NCBI GenBank assembly: GCA_034509735.1
Contig: JACGWO010000001.1
Location: 9,874,854-9,938,853, forward strand
From: Sesamum alatum
Lineage: Eukaryota > Streptophyta > Magnoliopsida > Lamiales > Pedaliaceae
Direction: 5' to 3'
Length of the DNA stretch: 64,000 bases
The notes under the pieces were generated by a model. It saw only the letters and a program-made list of their open reading frames with translations, ran no database searches and had not been told where the DNA came from. Both the position numbers and the translations under genes were made by a program. This document shows, one piece after another, positions 1-11,312 of this stretch. Within the stretch, counting starts at the first letter, position 1, and each line of letters begins with the position of its first letter.

Positions 1-802
1 AAGGAACAATGCGAGGTATGGGCTAGAATGGTCTCTGCACAGTAGCAAGAAATTGAATAAAAAACCCTATATCTATATAAGAGGAGATGAAAAATTGAGA
101 TAGAAGCAAAATCGGCAGAAAATCTAAAATTCTTGTACAAGGAACAATAGAAGGTATGGGCAAAAAAGTGATTGAGTCAAGCATAGTTGGTGAAAAATCA
201 AATCCAAAATTTTGCCCAAAATCAAAATCAGAAAATTGAGATTAAAAATTACTCACGTTCTCGGAAGGAACCAACGTCATCGAAGGAGAAAGGCACGATT
301 GGACGAACATCTATTGTTGGTGAGAAGAATTTGATTCTCTTTTCTTGAAAGCTCCACTTAAGCTCGGACGACGAAAAATGACTGTTTTTCAACAGAAAAA
401 AATTTCATTGTGCAATGTCGTTTCTCAATGGAAAAGAAATAGGACTGTGTTATTTTGAGTTGAAAGAAACAAAAAAAATAATAATAAAATTTTAAAATTT
501 CAAATAGGGTACTAAGGGCCTTATACATATATATGTAATAAGGGTGAAGTACATACCCTGAAATTAGAGGGAAAAGTGGCCGAGATGTGATCAAAGGATG
601 AAATTGCAAAATTGAATGAGGTTAAGACGATCTTGCAACTAATTTATAAACGCATGAATGAAAATAAAATTTACCCCCATAAAACCCATCTCAGTTTAGT
701 TTGTACTGAAAGCGCACCATAGGAATAAATCGCGTCTTTAGAACCCATAGCTATAAAGTCGTTCACTTTTGAATCCGAGGCGGTAGGGTTGTAGAGGGGC
801 GG
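1..802. other. Upstream flank of FIO1-like gene; no gene supported
   Basis: AT-rich sequence. A 23-bp block at 1-23 recurs at 138-160 with a few mismatches. On the minus strand a good donor-like site (AAC|GTGAGTAA) lies near 247-256, so the first exon or 5' UTR of a leftward gene outside the window is possible, but no convincing protein is visible. The last ~100 bp should hold the promoter and 5' UTR of the gene starting at 803. Confidence 0.4.
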
Positions 803-3800
803 ATGGCGGGCAAGAGGAAGAGAAAGAACGGTGCTGAGCAGCGCCGGGGAATCCATCCACGAAACAGATACTCCGATAATCCGCCGGATTTCGGGTTATT
901 GGCCTCTTTGTACCCTAGTTTTGAGCCCTATGTCTTCTACTCACGTGACGGCCGGCCCAAAATTGATTGGACAGATTTTAATGCTACCCGCGAGCTGACA
1001 CGAGTCTTGCTGCTCCACGATCATGGTCTCGAGTGGTACGCTGAATTTTGTAAAACTTTTCTGATTCTTTGACGGGGTTAGGTTTTTGCTATGATTAGGA
1101 TAACTTTATTCATCAAGGATCAGAAAAGTTTGTTCTATTTGGTTGATTCTGTTCGACAGATTCTCAGCTAGAGTTGATTACGTCGGGTTCCTTAGCTGAG
1201 GTTATTTATTTTCAGCTGAACTATAAGCCAAATTTCACTTACTGTAGCTTGAATATGGTTTCATTGTGGCAAATTTGGGTTTATTTATACAGCTAAGTTC
1301 TAACATCGAAACTCAGTTGTCTTCCTTGCTCTGAGGTACACCCTATATGCTTATTTTGTTTACATCTAGGTTGCATTTGCTACGGCGTATTTTGAAATAG
1401 TTTTAACTGCTTTGAGATTAAAAAAATGAATATCTGCATCTCCAAATTTGTAATTTCTTTTTGTTCACCTGTGGTGATGGGATGAGGGTGGGGCAATCAA
1501 TGACCAAATGTATGCAAGGACAGTATAGTTATATCTATTTTCAATTTTGCTCCTGTTGTTGATGAAAATCTAATATTCTAGGTGGATTCCTGATGGGCAA
1601 CTCTGCCCTACAGTGCCCAACAGATCGAATTACATCCATTGGATAGAAGATCTTTTGGCTTCAGATGTCATCCCAGCCAACAGAGCTGATGGTGATGTCA
1701 ATAAAGGTTTTGATATTGGGACTGGCGCAAATTGTATTTATCCCCTTCTTGGTGCATCAATTCTTGGTTGGAAGTTTGTTTGTTCAGGTACTTTTATCTT
1801 TTTTGTGTTCTATCTCTCACTGTTTCACTCACTTCATTTATGCTAAGTGTGTTATTTTCTATGGTCTTTGTAAGATATCACTGATGTAGCTATAGAGTGG
1901 GCAAATCGAAATGTCAAGAGCAATCCGCATATCTCCGGCTTGATCGAAATTAGAAGGGTTAGTACTGAGGATAAAATGTATAATGTGGAAGAATTGCGAA
2001 ATACTCAGAAATTTAGTAGTGAATGTAGCGCTGACTCTAGCAATGCAAAGGACCAAAATGATGGCCCTTCGGCATCATCTGTACTCGAGAGTCATTCAAG
2101 CGAGACGAAGAGTTATAATGGCCCGCCCGTACTTTTAGGTGTTGTCAAGGATGGGGAGAATTTTGACTTCTGTATGTGCAACCCCCCATTCTTTGAGACA
2201 ATGCAGGAAGCCGGTTTAAATCCGAAGACTTCTTGTGGAGGGACTCCAGAGGAGATGGTTTGTTCTGGTGGTGAACATGCCTTCATCGCTCGCATCATTG
2301 AAGATAGTGTCAAGCTAAAAGACACATTTAGGTAAAATGTTTCACTTATTTTAGTAAGTGATCTTTGGTTTAAAGCTGTAATTGAATTGCCTTAACCTTT
2401 ATGTCCACCACTTTTGTTTGTGGTTAGGTGGTACACTTCTATGGTTGGAAGAAAACTGAACCTGAATATTTTGGTATCTGAACTGTGGAAAGTTGGAGCT
2501 ACTGTAGTGAAGACCACAGAATTTGTCCAGGGCAGGACATCAAGATGGGGCCTTGCCTGGTCCTTTTTGCCTGCTTCGAGGAAGATAATACCTTCCCATA
2601 AGATTGAGGAGAATAATCTCTCTTTCATGCTTGAGGTTTAAGAACTTTTTCTAGTGCTACATTATTATTTTGGTTGGTTTCTGGTGGTAGTTACTTCAGA
2701 AATTAAACACTTACAGATGCAAACTCGACTTTTTGTTCATGTTTTATGAGGCAAGCCAAGATGAAAGGATTTAGTAATGATGCTAAATGTAATTGAAAAA
2801 GTTCTTAACAAAATACAAAAGCAGTTGCGTGGCAATTACAGGATTTCTAATTTCAGTTTATCTGGTCCCGATTCTGTACTTAGTAGAACCTATTGTCGTC
2901 ATTTAGTCTGTACTTTCTATCCATTCTGTTTGCATATCTGGTGTTTTATCAACATGCCAGGTTTCTGTTTTTATTGTTTCTATATCATCTTGTATTATCT
3001 ATAATTGGTGTGGACATGGCATCTCATATTGCTATATGACTGTTTCCTTAGGGCCTTCAACGTCAGCACAGTGCCTTCCATGTGTTGCAGTCAGTTGAAT
3101 CTTACATTGCAAAGAGTGGTGCATCTTGTAAATTAGATGCTGCCGCTTTCAAAGTTGATGTATGCTCAGCCATTTTCCCTTTTTGCCTAATTTCGTATAT
3201 TCATATTACTTCCAAGTTCAGTCACTGCCCAATTTCATATATTCATATTACTCTACCTCAGGACTGGACTGAATAATATCTGCTAAGTCATTTCCCCTTC
3301 TATATATTATCACTTCCAACTGATGACTGAATTATATTTTTATGTTAAAGATCACTGCTTCAAAGGATCAAATTGATACAATTCTGAAGACTGAGACAAC
3401 AGATAGCAGGAGTGAGGCTGCTAGTTACCATCACGAGTTGAACATATCCAATTCTTCAAATGATTATCCAAGCCAACCAGATGCCCTGCGCTTTCGCATC
3501 TTGGTAATTCCATTTCCCCACAACAATCTATATGTTCTTTCAGGTCTACGCTGTAGTTATATATCTATTCCATATATAGGTCTTTCAGCTAAATCCAGGG
3601 ACACTCTTAGTGAGAGGAACATCACTCGAGCGAGAAAGCTGCACTGCAGGTATTTCAGCTCCTATGTTCTTTGCTTTGCTTTATTTTATTTTTCCCAGTG
3701 GCAAATGTGAGAGCTGGTAGAATAGCAAGTGCTATGAGTCTGTAATAGTGGTTTCAATGATGTTTCCACTTGTCCATGTTCTGAAAGCACAAGTGCTAGT

Positions 3801-4318
3801 TCAAACAAAAGCATCTCAATCAGATTATCATAACTATCTTAGAGTTAATGATCACTTTTTTATCCTCCCTCTCAGCCCTTGATAGCCATATTCTATTCTG
3901 AAATTTGTGCAGACAGTTTTGTATATATAAATCTTCCTGCTCTGTTGTGAATGCTTTAGCTTTCTGTGTTTATATGAATACCTGTGTAGCTTATTCATTG
4001 CCTCTCTTTACATTTTGTTTACAACATATCTGCGGTTGTGTTAGGTGTTTTTGTTTTGATGATCAACTTCTATATTTTTCATCCCTATTTAATAGGTTTA
4101 GTTTGTAAACTGATGGATCGTGTGATAAACAAACGATATGCTTTCTGCCTGTGGCAACTCGACTCCAAACCATGTTACTTCTCTTTATAATTTTGCTTTT
4201 CTTTAATGCAGGTTTATTTTCGTTAATTTTTCAGCATCTTGAAGAAGTTCTCATCAACAAGTTCTGTAGGGGAAGGGGGTCCGCTGATGCGCGGCCCAGC
4301 TCTAAACCCGGAAGATAG
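803..4318 (+). CDS. FIO1: METTL16/FIONA1-type U6 snRNA m6A methyltransferase, 8 exons
   Basis: SAM-dependent N6-adenosine methyltransferase of the METTL16 family. The plant member FIO1 methylates U6 snRNA in the nucleus and affects splicing, flowering and circadian period. I place exons at 803-1035, 1582-1787, 1875-2331, 2428-2635, 3052-3159, 3351-3503, 3580-3649 and 4212-4318; all introns are GT-AG and phases join cleanly to give about 513 aa. Visible hallmarks: the N-terminal RNA-binding region ([13 protein letters not shown]), an SAM-binding [17 protein letters not shown] segment, the catalytic NPPF motif (CMCNPPFFE) in exon 3, and [15 protein letters not shown] in exon 4. Exons 5-8 give a C-terminal region ending [15 protein letters not shown] plus a short tail. 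The start is the ATG followed by a basic MAGKRKRKN stretch. Identification is strong; the exact last codons are less certain because a coherent ORF continues in another frame. Confidence 0.92.
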
Positions 4319-5214
4319 AGTGCACAATTTGTTGAATGCTAGTTATTCATGCAAAGCACCTTTGGATGACAATACTCTTTTGCAACTTGAGAAAGCCGCT
4401 TTAACTATTTGGGAAATCATAGCAGGCAGGATATCACCCATTGAAGTTAGTGATATGTGAGAAAGTATACCGCGCCGTGGAAGAGAACATCCCAACTGGA
4501 TAGCTATTGGCGGAAACTTCCAAGCTGGGACCAAAGCCTTCTTTTACCAATACCTCGTTAAGGTAATAGTAACGACAATTTAATGGTGTTGGGCACATAA
4601 ATTGTGGGATCACAGTCATACACGATTTCATAGATGGATGGTTGGGATTCTTGGATCATGTAAACAGAATCCTCAATCCGTGACGAGTGAGTGCATTAAC
4701 ACGGCGTTTGTTTCGCAATTTACAAGAAGATTTTTCCTTGTCGTTTTAAACAGCTTGGTAGTTGGCTTGTTTGCTAACTTGTAATAGGCGTACTTGAGAT
4801 GAGATTGTACCAAGTGTTGTTATCCAGTCTCTTTCTCGATTGTCGAGGAAAATGAAACTCACCCAACTTTTTATATATATAAGTCTAATTAATTTAATTT
4901 CATTATATGGGTTTGTTTTAATTTGTACATGGAGAAAATTTTTGTTCTCTACCTTTTCTGTACCCCCAAAATATAGAAAATACTCAAGTTCAATAACAAG
5001 ATAATCGATCTGCATAATTTATTCCAACTCTTTCCACAAATTATAGTTATAGAAACATATAAATATGAACAAATGAAATGCAAATAAAAGATTCACAAAT
5101 TTATGAAAACCAGCAACACATCAAACCGGACAATGGATCCGACCCGGCGTGGAGTATGTAGTATGTACAATACGTGGAAAGGAAATAGTAGCATGAAACG
5201 AAGTGGGGATCCAT
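4319..5214. other. 3' UTR of FIO1-like gene and convergent intergenic spacer
   Basis: The FIO1-like gene (+) and the PLC-like gene (-) are tail to tail here. The first ~150 bp still has coding-like composition in the +1 frame (to 4460) and is probably 3' UTR. The rest is AT-rich with no recognisable gene or repeat. Confidence 0.5.
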
Positions 5215-6171
5215 TCAAGCTTTTCCTTCAACCCTAGCGCTCGTCAGACCAGCGCATGCATCCACAAAATCCCCATCAATGAAATCCGTTGAGAATATTT
5301 GCAACCTGTCTGCAATTCCCCTCACAAATGTCTGAGCTATAAACATCCTCGCATACGGGTGGATCCGATTCGTCACTGGCTTCACGCACACTATCGGGTT
5401 ATCAGCCTGCGGCGTCACCGTATTCTCAACCCGGTAAAAGTACTTCCGGCTCGAAACCGGCGGCTGCTCGCCTAAATACTTCAAGTTGCTCTCGAACTTG
5501 GTCGACGGCAGATCAGTGTCGATCCAGTTGTCCTTCAAGTAACCCGAACTCCATAATGGGCCACCCGCTTTCGGGTGGGGCGTTTTCCTCGGCTTCCACA
5601 CGCAAATCACTCGCTTCGGCAGCAACTCGGATATTGTTTTGTTGAATACATGATCGTCCTGGTGGATCAAAAACTCCCCGAGCTGATCTTCCAAGTACTT
5701 ATCGAAATCGGGTGGATCATCGTGCCCGTACTCTGTTCGGATTTCTAAAATTATGATCTCGGACTGTGTCTCCTGGAGGAATTTCTTCACGTCATTGATC
5801 ACGACATCAACGCTGTAAGTAAGGAGGATTCCGTGGCAGACACGGCTATTTTCTTGTACCCGGATGTCGAGAACCCGGGCACCAATTTTCAGCTGCTCGT
5901 AGATTGAGAGGGATTGGCATTGCGCGAATGGTCGGGTCACGAGAGGAAATCCAATTTTGTTGGTAGCAGAATCGTGGGTGCCGGGCCATACAATCTGGTT
6001 AATGCGGAGTACGTCAGGGTTGAGGGCGGACATCCAGTTCTTTCTGTCGGCAGGATGGTAGTCGGAGCCCGGGAAGTCGCATCCTCCATTCTGGTTGAGG
6101 TCAACCAGCGTCTTCTTCTCCGTTGAGATGGCCTTTCTACGTTCGACTTGTTTGGAGAAACATCCACCCAT
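5215..6171 (-). CDS. PI-PLC X-domain-containing protein, N-terminally lipid-anchored
   Basis: Single-exon protein of 318 aa from the family of plant PLC-like phosphodiesterases with only an X domain. I start at the second possible Met because it gives MGGCFSK, a classic N-myristoylation (Gly2) plus palmitoylation (Cys4) signal; the upstream Met adds only 13 hydrophobic residues. The X-domain catalytic histidines are seen as GTHDSAT (His ~66) and CHG (His ~113), with LDIRV (Asp ~102) and ILEIR (Glu ~143) between and after them. The fold resembles bacterial PI-PLC, and no Y, C2 or EF-hand domain is present, so calcium-dependent PIP2 hydrolysis is not implied. Likely attached to the inner face of a membrane. 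The substrate is unknown and the biological role is not established. The frame is intact. Confidence 0.85.
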   Translation of the reverse strand: MGGCFSKQVERRKAISTEKKTLVDLNQNGGCDFPGSDYHPADRKNWMSALNPDVLRINQIVWPGTHDSATNKIGFPLVTRPFAQCQSLSIYEQLKIGARVLDIRVQENSRVCHGILLTYSVDVVINDVKKFLQETQSEIIILEIRTEYGHDDPPDFDKYLEDQLGEFLIHQDDHVFNKTISELLPKRVICVWKPRKTPHPKAGGPLWSSGYLKDNWIDTDLPSTKFESNLKYLGEQPPVSSRKYFYRVENTVTPQADNPIVCVKPVTNRIHPYARMFIAQTFVRGIADRLQIFSTDFIDGDFVDACAGLTSARVEGKA

Positions 6172-7470
6172 CGTAGAACCCAAGAAGAAGAAGAAGAGGG
6201 GGTTTATCAATTTCGTGTTTCCTTCCTCCTCTTCTCCCCTGATTATAACTTTGTTTATACAAGAAACGTTATCAAAAACTTAGTTGCTCCATTTCAATAA
6301 CGTCAATGATGGATACATGCTGTTGTATTTGGTGGTGGTGGGCCGGCTTGCTTGAATGATTGGGGGTGGATGTATGTTACTATTTAGATTTTTATTTAAT
6401 TGCTTGGTCCATTTGTATGGCTGTCCACATGCCCACATTTTAGCTGGTTTTTATATTTGATTTGTATTATGAAAATATCATATCTTTTTTGTCGGTAAAG
6501 CATACACACTACTTCTATGTTTATTAAGTTAAAAGAGATGTTCTTTAGATTATATTAAGATTGTCTAAAGTTGCTATTTTGTTTCAAAGAAATCGGACTA
6601 TTAATATATGGTCCTCAATTTGAGCCTGCACATGAGTTGAATAAGATTAGGTTGTGCAATCATGTAACACATAAAGGATATTCGGTGAATAACAACTAGC
6701 AACTATTAACAAACTAATGGAGTTTGAGATGTAGCCGGTAGGTACAATGTGATTTGTTGCCCACTGCTTTTCAAGTATACAATAAAGAATGAGATACATG
6801 TTATTGAAGTTAAACAATGTTCTGGGAACTTGTAAGATGATTTGAGTAAACGGAACAAATTATGCAACCTTAACGCATGTAAACAACCATTCTTGTTCTG
6901 CACATCTTCCAGAAGTCATCACCGGGTTTCTCTCCTTTCGGCTAAAGTGCCTTTTAAGGAAATGCTTTACGAATCAGGGATATATGGCGTTCTGATTTCG
7001 TACGAACCCCAACTACCTGAATAAGGTTAATCGACCAAAATTTCAATTTGATACATAAAAACTGTCGCATGACATCGGCCACTGGTTTGCTGTAGCAGCA
7101 AAGAAGCATCTTACTGATGGATAACATGCATCAGAATGTATTACTTCAGTCGATTCAAATATTAGGCACAGATGCTTACATCCATGATTTTATGTCCACA
7201 TACCGGTGCAGCAATCGGGATGATAACATAACAGGGAATGACCGACTAATATTTTATGTCACTTTAGCAAGTATGGTGGAGATAATAAAACAGAACAGAA
7301 GCTCAGAGTCCCTCATTCCAAAATTTCTGCAAAGTTAATAAGATACCAAAAACAGAAAAATATCTGTGATATAGAGAGGTGTCCCAATAAAATGGTCCAA
7401 GTTCTAGAAAGGGTGAAAGGTTCTCCCACCCGTTTTCTTTAAACGGGCGAAGACAACCAGATTAGAGTAT
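6172..7470. other. Intergenic spacer between PLC-like and PPR genes
   Basis: Contains the PLC-like promoter side (next to 6172) and the PPR gene's 3' flank (next to 7470). It is AT-rich, with short unsupported ORFs only. I recognise no repeat or RNA gene. Confidence 0.5.
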
Positions 7471-9327
7471 TTACCTTTCAACATTATATAATGAGCTGCC
7501 GTCAGGTAATAGTTCCAATACCAGAGTTGTTTCCTTTTCAGGATGACGCGGCTTATTAATTTTGGTGTCCAAGTGCAATTTTCTATCAATTTCTAACCAA
7601 CTAAGGGCCTGGTCTTTCTCCGGATGTCTCACATTCATAAGCCGTCTGACTTCTTCTGCAGATTCCCACCTCCCAAGAGCAGCATACATCCCTGATAGTA
7701 GAAGGTATGCTGCAGTGGATTGAGGCTCCAGTTCAACAAGATGTCTTGCCATTAGCCTAGCCGTTTCTACATTTCCATAAATTCTACAAACACCAAGTAA
7801 AGCATTCCAAACATGATCATCAGGTTTACATGGCATCTTCTCCAGATGATTTGTCAACTCATCAAATGATCCTGACCGGCCTAGTAGGTCAATTAAGTAC
7901 GAATAATGCTCCTGATCAGGAATAATGTTGTAATCTGGCGTCATAGACTCAAACAAACAAAGCCCTTCTTGCACAAGCCCTGAATGGCTACATGCATTAA
8001 GAAGGGCGTGAAAGGTGACACCATCTGGTTTCACACCTAACCTCACCATATCAGCAAACAATTTTATTGCTTGTTTACCACATCCTTGATGTCCTAATGC
8101 AGATATCATGGTGTTCCAAAACACGACATGCTGCTTGTTTTCATTTGTATCAAATACAAATACTCTTTTTGCCACTTCTAAGCTTCCACACTTTGAATAC
8201 ATGTCAATGAGAGAGCTCACAACTACTACGTTGGGCCTAATACCAGCGGTTATCATATGTGAATGAAGTTGCCTACCTTGCTCAGGGGAAATTAAGCTAG
8301 CACAAGCCAGCAAGCAACTACTAAGAGTACGCTGATCAGGTTCTACATTAAGCATGACCATCTCGGCAAATAACTTAAGGGCATGACATCCCATCCCATT
8401 GTGGGCATACCCTGCAATCAAGGCAGTCCAGGAAACAGAATTCTTCTCAGGCATTGAGTCAAAAATTTGCCGAGCCGATTTCATATCACCCCATCGAGCG
8501 TGGCCCGAAACCAAAGTGGTCCAAGCAAGAATATCCTTCTTTCTCATCTCATCAAACAACCTACTAGCATCCCACATTTCACCACATTTTGCATATGCAT
8601 CCAAAATAGAACTCGAAAGAACCACATTAGACAAAAACCCAATAGCAAGAACTTGACAATGAAATTGTTTGGCAAGCCACAACTCCCTCAACTTAACACA
8701 AACCGTCAAAACCCCAGCAAAACTGTACTCATTAAACCCAATATCTAACCTCCTTAGCTCCATATAAAACCTCAAAGCCTGATCAAACAACCCACTCTGC
8801 ACACACGCCATCACCATCGTATTCCAGCTCACAAAATCCCTTTCAGGCATTCTATCGAACAATCTTTTTGCAGCTTTCGCCATCCCCAAATTCGCATACC
8901 CTGAGAGCATATTGTTCCAAGAGTACAAATTCCTATCACGCATTTTATCGAACACCTCCCGTGCCTTGACATGATCACCGCATTTCGCATACATATTAAT
9001 CAAATGGTTGGCCAAAAACGTGTTGGGGTGCTTTCCACCCGTGAGCTTCAAATGAAGGTGAACCCATTTCCCCTCCTTAATGGATTTGGCTTTGGCACAT
9101 TGTTGAAGGAGCAAAGCAATTAGTTTGGAGTTCAAAGAAAAGCCTTTGCGAGACAGGAGAGGCAAAGTGTCGACTGCTTCTCGGAGTTGACCTCGTGAGG
9201 TGAGATTAATAAAATTCTGGACAACACAAGGATACCTGCGAATTCTTTTGGATTTCATAGCAAGAGGGCCAACATGTGAGCTCCGGCGAGCATCGCCGCC
9301 CGAGACTGTTGGTTGCGTTGTGTTCAC
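7471..9327 (-). CDS. PLS-class pentatricopeptide repeat protein (At2g21090-like)
   Basis: Intronless 618-aa PPR protein. Tandem ~35-aa motifs run from about residue 78 to 500, including NTFLANHLINMYAKCGD, NLYSWNNMLSGYANLGM, DFVSWNTMVMACVQSGL, DILAWTTLVSGHARWGD, NSVSWTALIAGYAHNGM and PNVVVVSSLIDMYSKCGS. A C-terminal E-type region (about 500-580; HVWNALLGVCRIYGNVE, YLLLSGMYAALGRWESAEEVRRLM) follows. There is no DYW deaminase domain, so the protein would act as an organellar RNA-binding specificity factor, possibly in C-to-U editing with partners. No obvious N-terminal targeting prediction can be made by eye, although the first 35 residues are basic and Ser/Arg-rich. The last ~25 residues (from HLDTKINK) look less conserved than the family. 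The position beside the FIO1-like gene supports orthology to the Arabidopsis gene in the same neighbourhood. Confidence 0.88.
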   Translation of the reverse strand: MNTTQPTVSGGDARRSSHVGPLAMKSKRIRRYPCVVQNFINLTSRGQLREAVDTLPLLSRKGFSLNSKLIALLLQQCAKAKSIKEGKWVHLHLKLTGGKHPNTFLANHLINMYAKCGDHVKAREVFDKMRDRNLYSWNNMLSGYANLGMAKAAKRLFDRMPERDFVSWNTMVMACVQSGLFDQALRFYMELRRLDIGFNEYSFAGVLTVCVKLRELWLAKQFHCQVLAIGFLSNVVLSSSILDAYAKCGEMWDASRLFDEMRKKDILAWTTLVSGHARWGDMKSARQIFDSMPEKNSVSWTALIAGYAHNGMGCHALKLFAEMVMLNVEPDQRTLSSCLLACASLISPEQGRQLHSHMITAGIRPNVVVVSSLIDMYSKCGSLEVAKRVFVFDTNENKQHVVFWNTMISALGHQGCGKQAIKLFADMVRLGVKPDGVTFHALLNACSHSGLVQEGLCLFESMTPDYNIIPDQEHYSYLIDLLGRSGSFDELTNHLEKMPCKPDDHVWNALLGVCRIYGNVETARLMARHLVELEPQSTAAYLLLSGMYAALGRWESAEEVRRLMNVRHPEKDQALSWLEIDRKLHLDTKINKPRHPEKETTLVLELLPDGSSLYNVER

Positions 9328-10058
9328 AGTTGACCGTTAAAGAGAACTTCATTTAAGATTTCATGCTACGGGCAATATGGGCTTTTGTTTGGGCTGCTAC
9401 AAAACTGCTGAAGCCAGCAAGTAATATATAATTTGGGCCCGAGTTGTATTGAAAAAATATAAAGGCTGAAACTATACCTCAAGCCCAAAAGCTATACACA
9501 AAACTATGATATATTATTATGGTACTTGTTCAGGAGGTGGCCGTCGCGTAGATGTATGATAATACTGGTCGTCGTGGCACATAGTTTTTGCATGTATATA
9601 ATAAGAATCTTTTATGTTTTAAAATATATTATAAAATCAAAATAAAATATATAAATCAACAAATCACGTTTAAAAAAAAAAAACAAGAAACAAAAGAAAA
9701 TCAATTTAAGGAGAAACACTCCCCTACCAAATGTATTTTTACATCCACAATTTCGGCAGATCGCTTAGCCTGTTTATCTTCGGCGCAAGAGCGCTCGATT
9801 AGTGAGTTATTACACATTCTTTCAAGGGTGACTGCTTGTAGGCAAACCTCTTGGCTGTCTTTGCACCCCTACCTCCTTTATTATTGAGCTATCATTTAGG
9901 GGCCTTAGTATTATTGATTCAACAAAAGAATTAATGTAATGGTGTTATAAGGACGGAATCACTTTTGTTAAAAAATAAAAAGTAACCACCGTGTCATATT
10001 TGTCATAGGGGTATCATCGTCATATTTAAAATTTAGTTGTTGGTGTCACTATCAATCG
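9328..10058. other. Intergenic spacer upstream of PPR gene
   Basis: Holds the PPR promoter next to 9328, then AT-rich sequence. No gene, RNA or well-defined repeat is recognised. Confidence 0.45.
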
Positions 10059-10222
10059 TCTATACTAATATAAAATGAAAGAAAGAAAAGAAACTAATTC
10101 ATCAGAATAAGTTAGTTATCTTATCAGTTTTTGGGTATTTTTTACTTCACAAATAAATAGTGCAACATCGTCATTAACCTCTGTTTGTGAGTGCGAAGAG
10201 TCTTTCTTTTTTATATTAGTAT
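10059..10222. mobile_element. Helitron-related fragment with two inward-facing 5'-end motifs
   Basis: TCTATACTAATATAAA begins at 10059 on the plus strand, and a near copy begins on the minus strand near 10222. The minus-strand end continues with a CACTCACAAAC segment that matches the interior of the Helitron at 34,059. Probably a truncated or rearranged copy of that family; no hairpin/CTRR 3' end was found. Confidence 0.45.
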
Positions 10223-10230
10223 ATGATGAA

Positions 10231-10532
10231 TATTTTTCGGCCCATATCCCCTCCAGGCCCAACCATTAACATAGATGGCAAGCCCATCAGCCTTTAGGCC
10301 CACTTGTTTATCTTGGCCCACCCAAGTTTGTTGGGGGACTGGCCCATTATCACGGGTCGACCCAGTCCCTGTTTACTTAAAAGGGTTTCTGACCCTTCAT
10401 TCATCAGAGCCCTAAAATCTATTTCCTCTCCACCTCTTCTTCTTCCACCGCCTGGTCTCTGATGTTCTCTGATTTTCTCTCCGATGTTTTCTGATTTTCT
10501 TCACCACCTTCAGCCATTCTCCGATGGCCTTG

Positions 10533-10588
<56 letters not shown>

Positions 10589-11312
10589 ACTATATATGTC
10601 GACGGTGGGCGATGGATGTGGGATAACCTAATATCTCTCTATCTATCCCTGCTTCTCCTTCTCCAAAAGAGTATGGTTCTCTGTGAACAATTTTTTGGTA
10701 GCTCTTTGTGAGTGGTGTTGACTCTTCGTGAGTAGTTGATTGAGTGGCTCTAGGCTTTGCAACCTTTAGTGGTTGTCGGCAATTGGCGACTCTGGGTCAC
10801 CTTCCTTCGGATCTGGTGAACTGAGCCCTTCCCTGAAATATCCTTCTTTTAGTTTTCCTTCACACATATATATATATATATATATATTCTTATATTGATT
10901 TGTTCTAATAATTATTTTATAACTTATTCTTCCCCGATTCAGTTGTGTATTTAAGGGTTTTTTGTAAACCCAATCTCCCTATGTAATAGTTTAAAATTTG
11001 GAGGATTGGAAGTCCAACAATATATATATATATATGTTACCTCATCTGAAGAGAAAGAATGCTCTGTTTTATAAGTATCCAAATCATAAGGCAAAAATGA
11101 AGAAACATATGAATATACCAAGGAGGAGAGCACTTATATCAAAATTATATAGTAGCGTGAAACTCTTGACAGCCATATACTCGTATTAAGGTTTACAAGT
11201 AAGACATGTCCTGCATGAGAAGGGACAGGGAACGAAGCCGTAAAGCAACCCATGCATGCATTAGTAATACCAAACATGAAATAATTAAACTAATACACAT
11301 ACAACAATTGCA
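10231..11312. other. Promoter/5'-UTR-like stretch without a coding region
   Basis: Between 10,238 and 10,350 there are repeated GGCCCA/TGGGCC motifs, the site-II type element of plant housekeeping promoters. They are followed by a CT-rich, 5'-UTR-like stretch (GAGCCCTAAAATC, CCTCTTCTTCTTCC) running into a long (CT)n tract. No coding frame of substance follows. AT microsatellites lie at 10,865-10,888 and 11,021-11,036. It could be a relic promoter or part of an unrecognised element. Confidence 0.4.
10535..10585. repeat. (CT)n microsatellite, about 50 bp
   Basis: Uninterrupted CT dinucleotide tract. The serine-leucine ORF through it is an artefact of the repeat. Confidence 0.95.

Noticed and set aside
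358..609. 83-aa minus-strand ORF, Phe/Tyr-rich
   Set aside because: Composition follows the AT-rich DNA; no domain, no signal peptide, no conserved pattern.
4239..4460. 73-aa ORF overlapping the end of the FIO1-like gene as a separate gene
   Set aside because: Overlaps exon 8 in another frame and lies in the likely 3' UTR; kept only as a question about the C-terminus.
7117..7338. 73-aa plus-strand ORF between PLC-like and PPR genes
   Set aside because: No recognisable domain and no flanking gene signals.
10484..10711. 75-aa ORF with a (SL)n run
   Set aside because: Produced by the (CT)n microsatellite.
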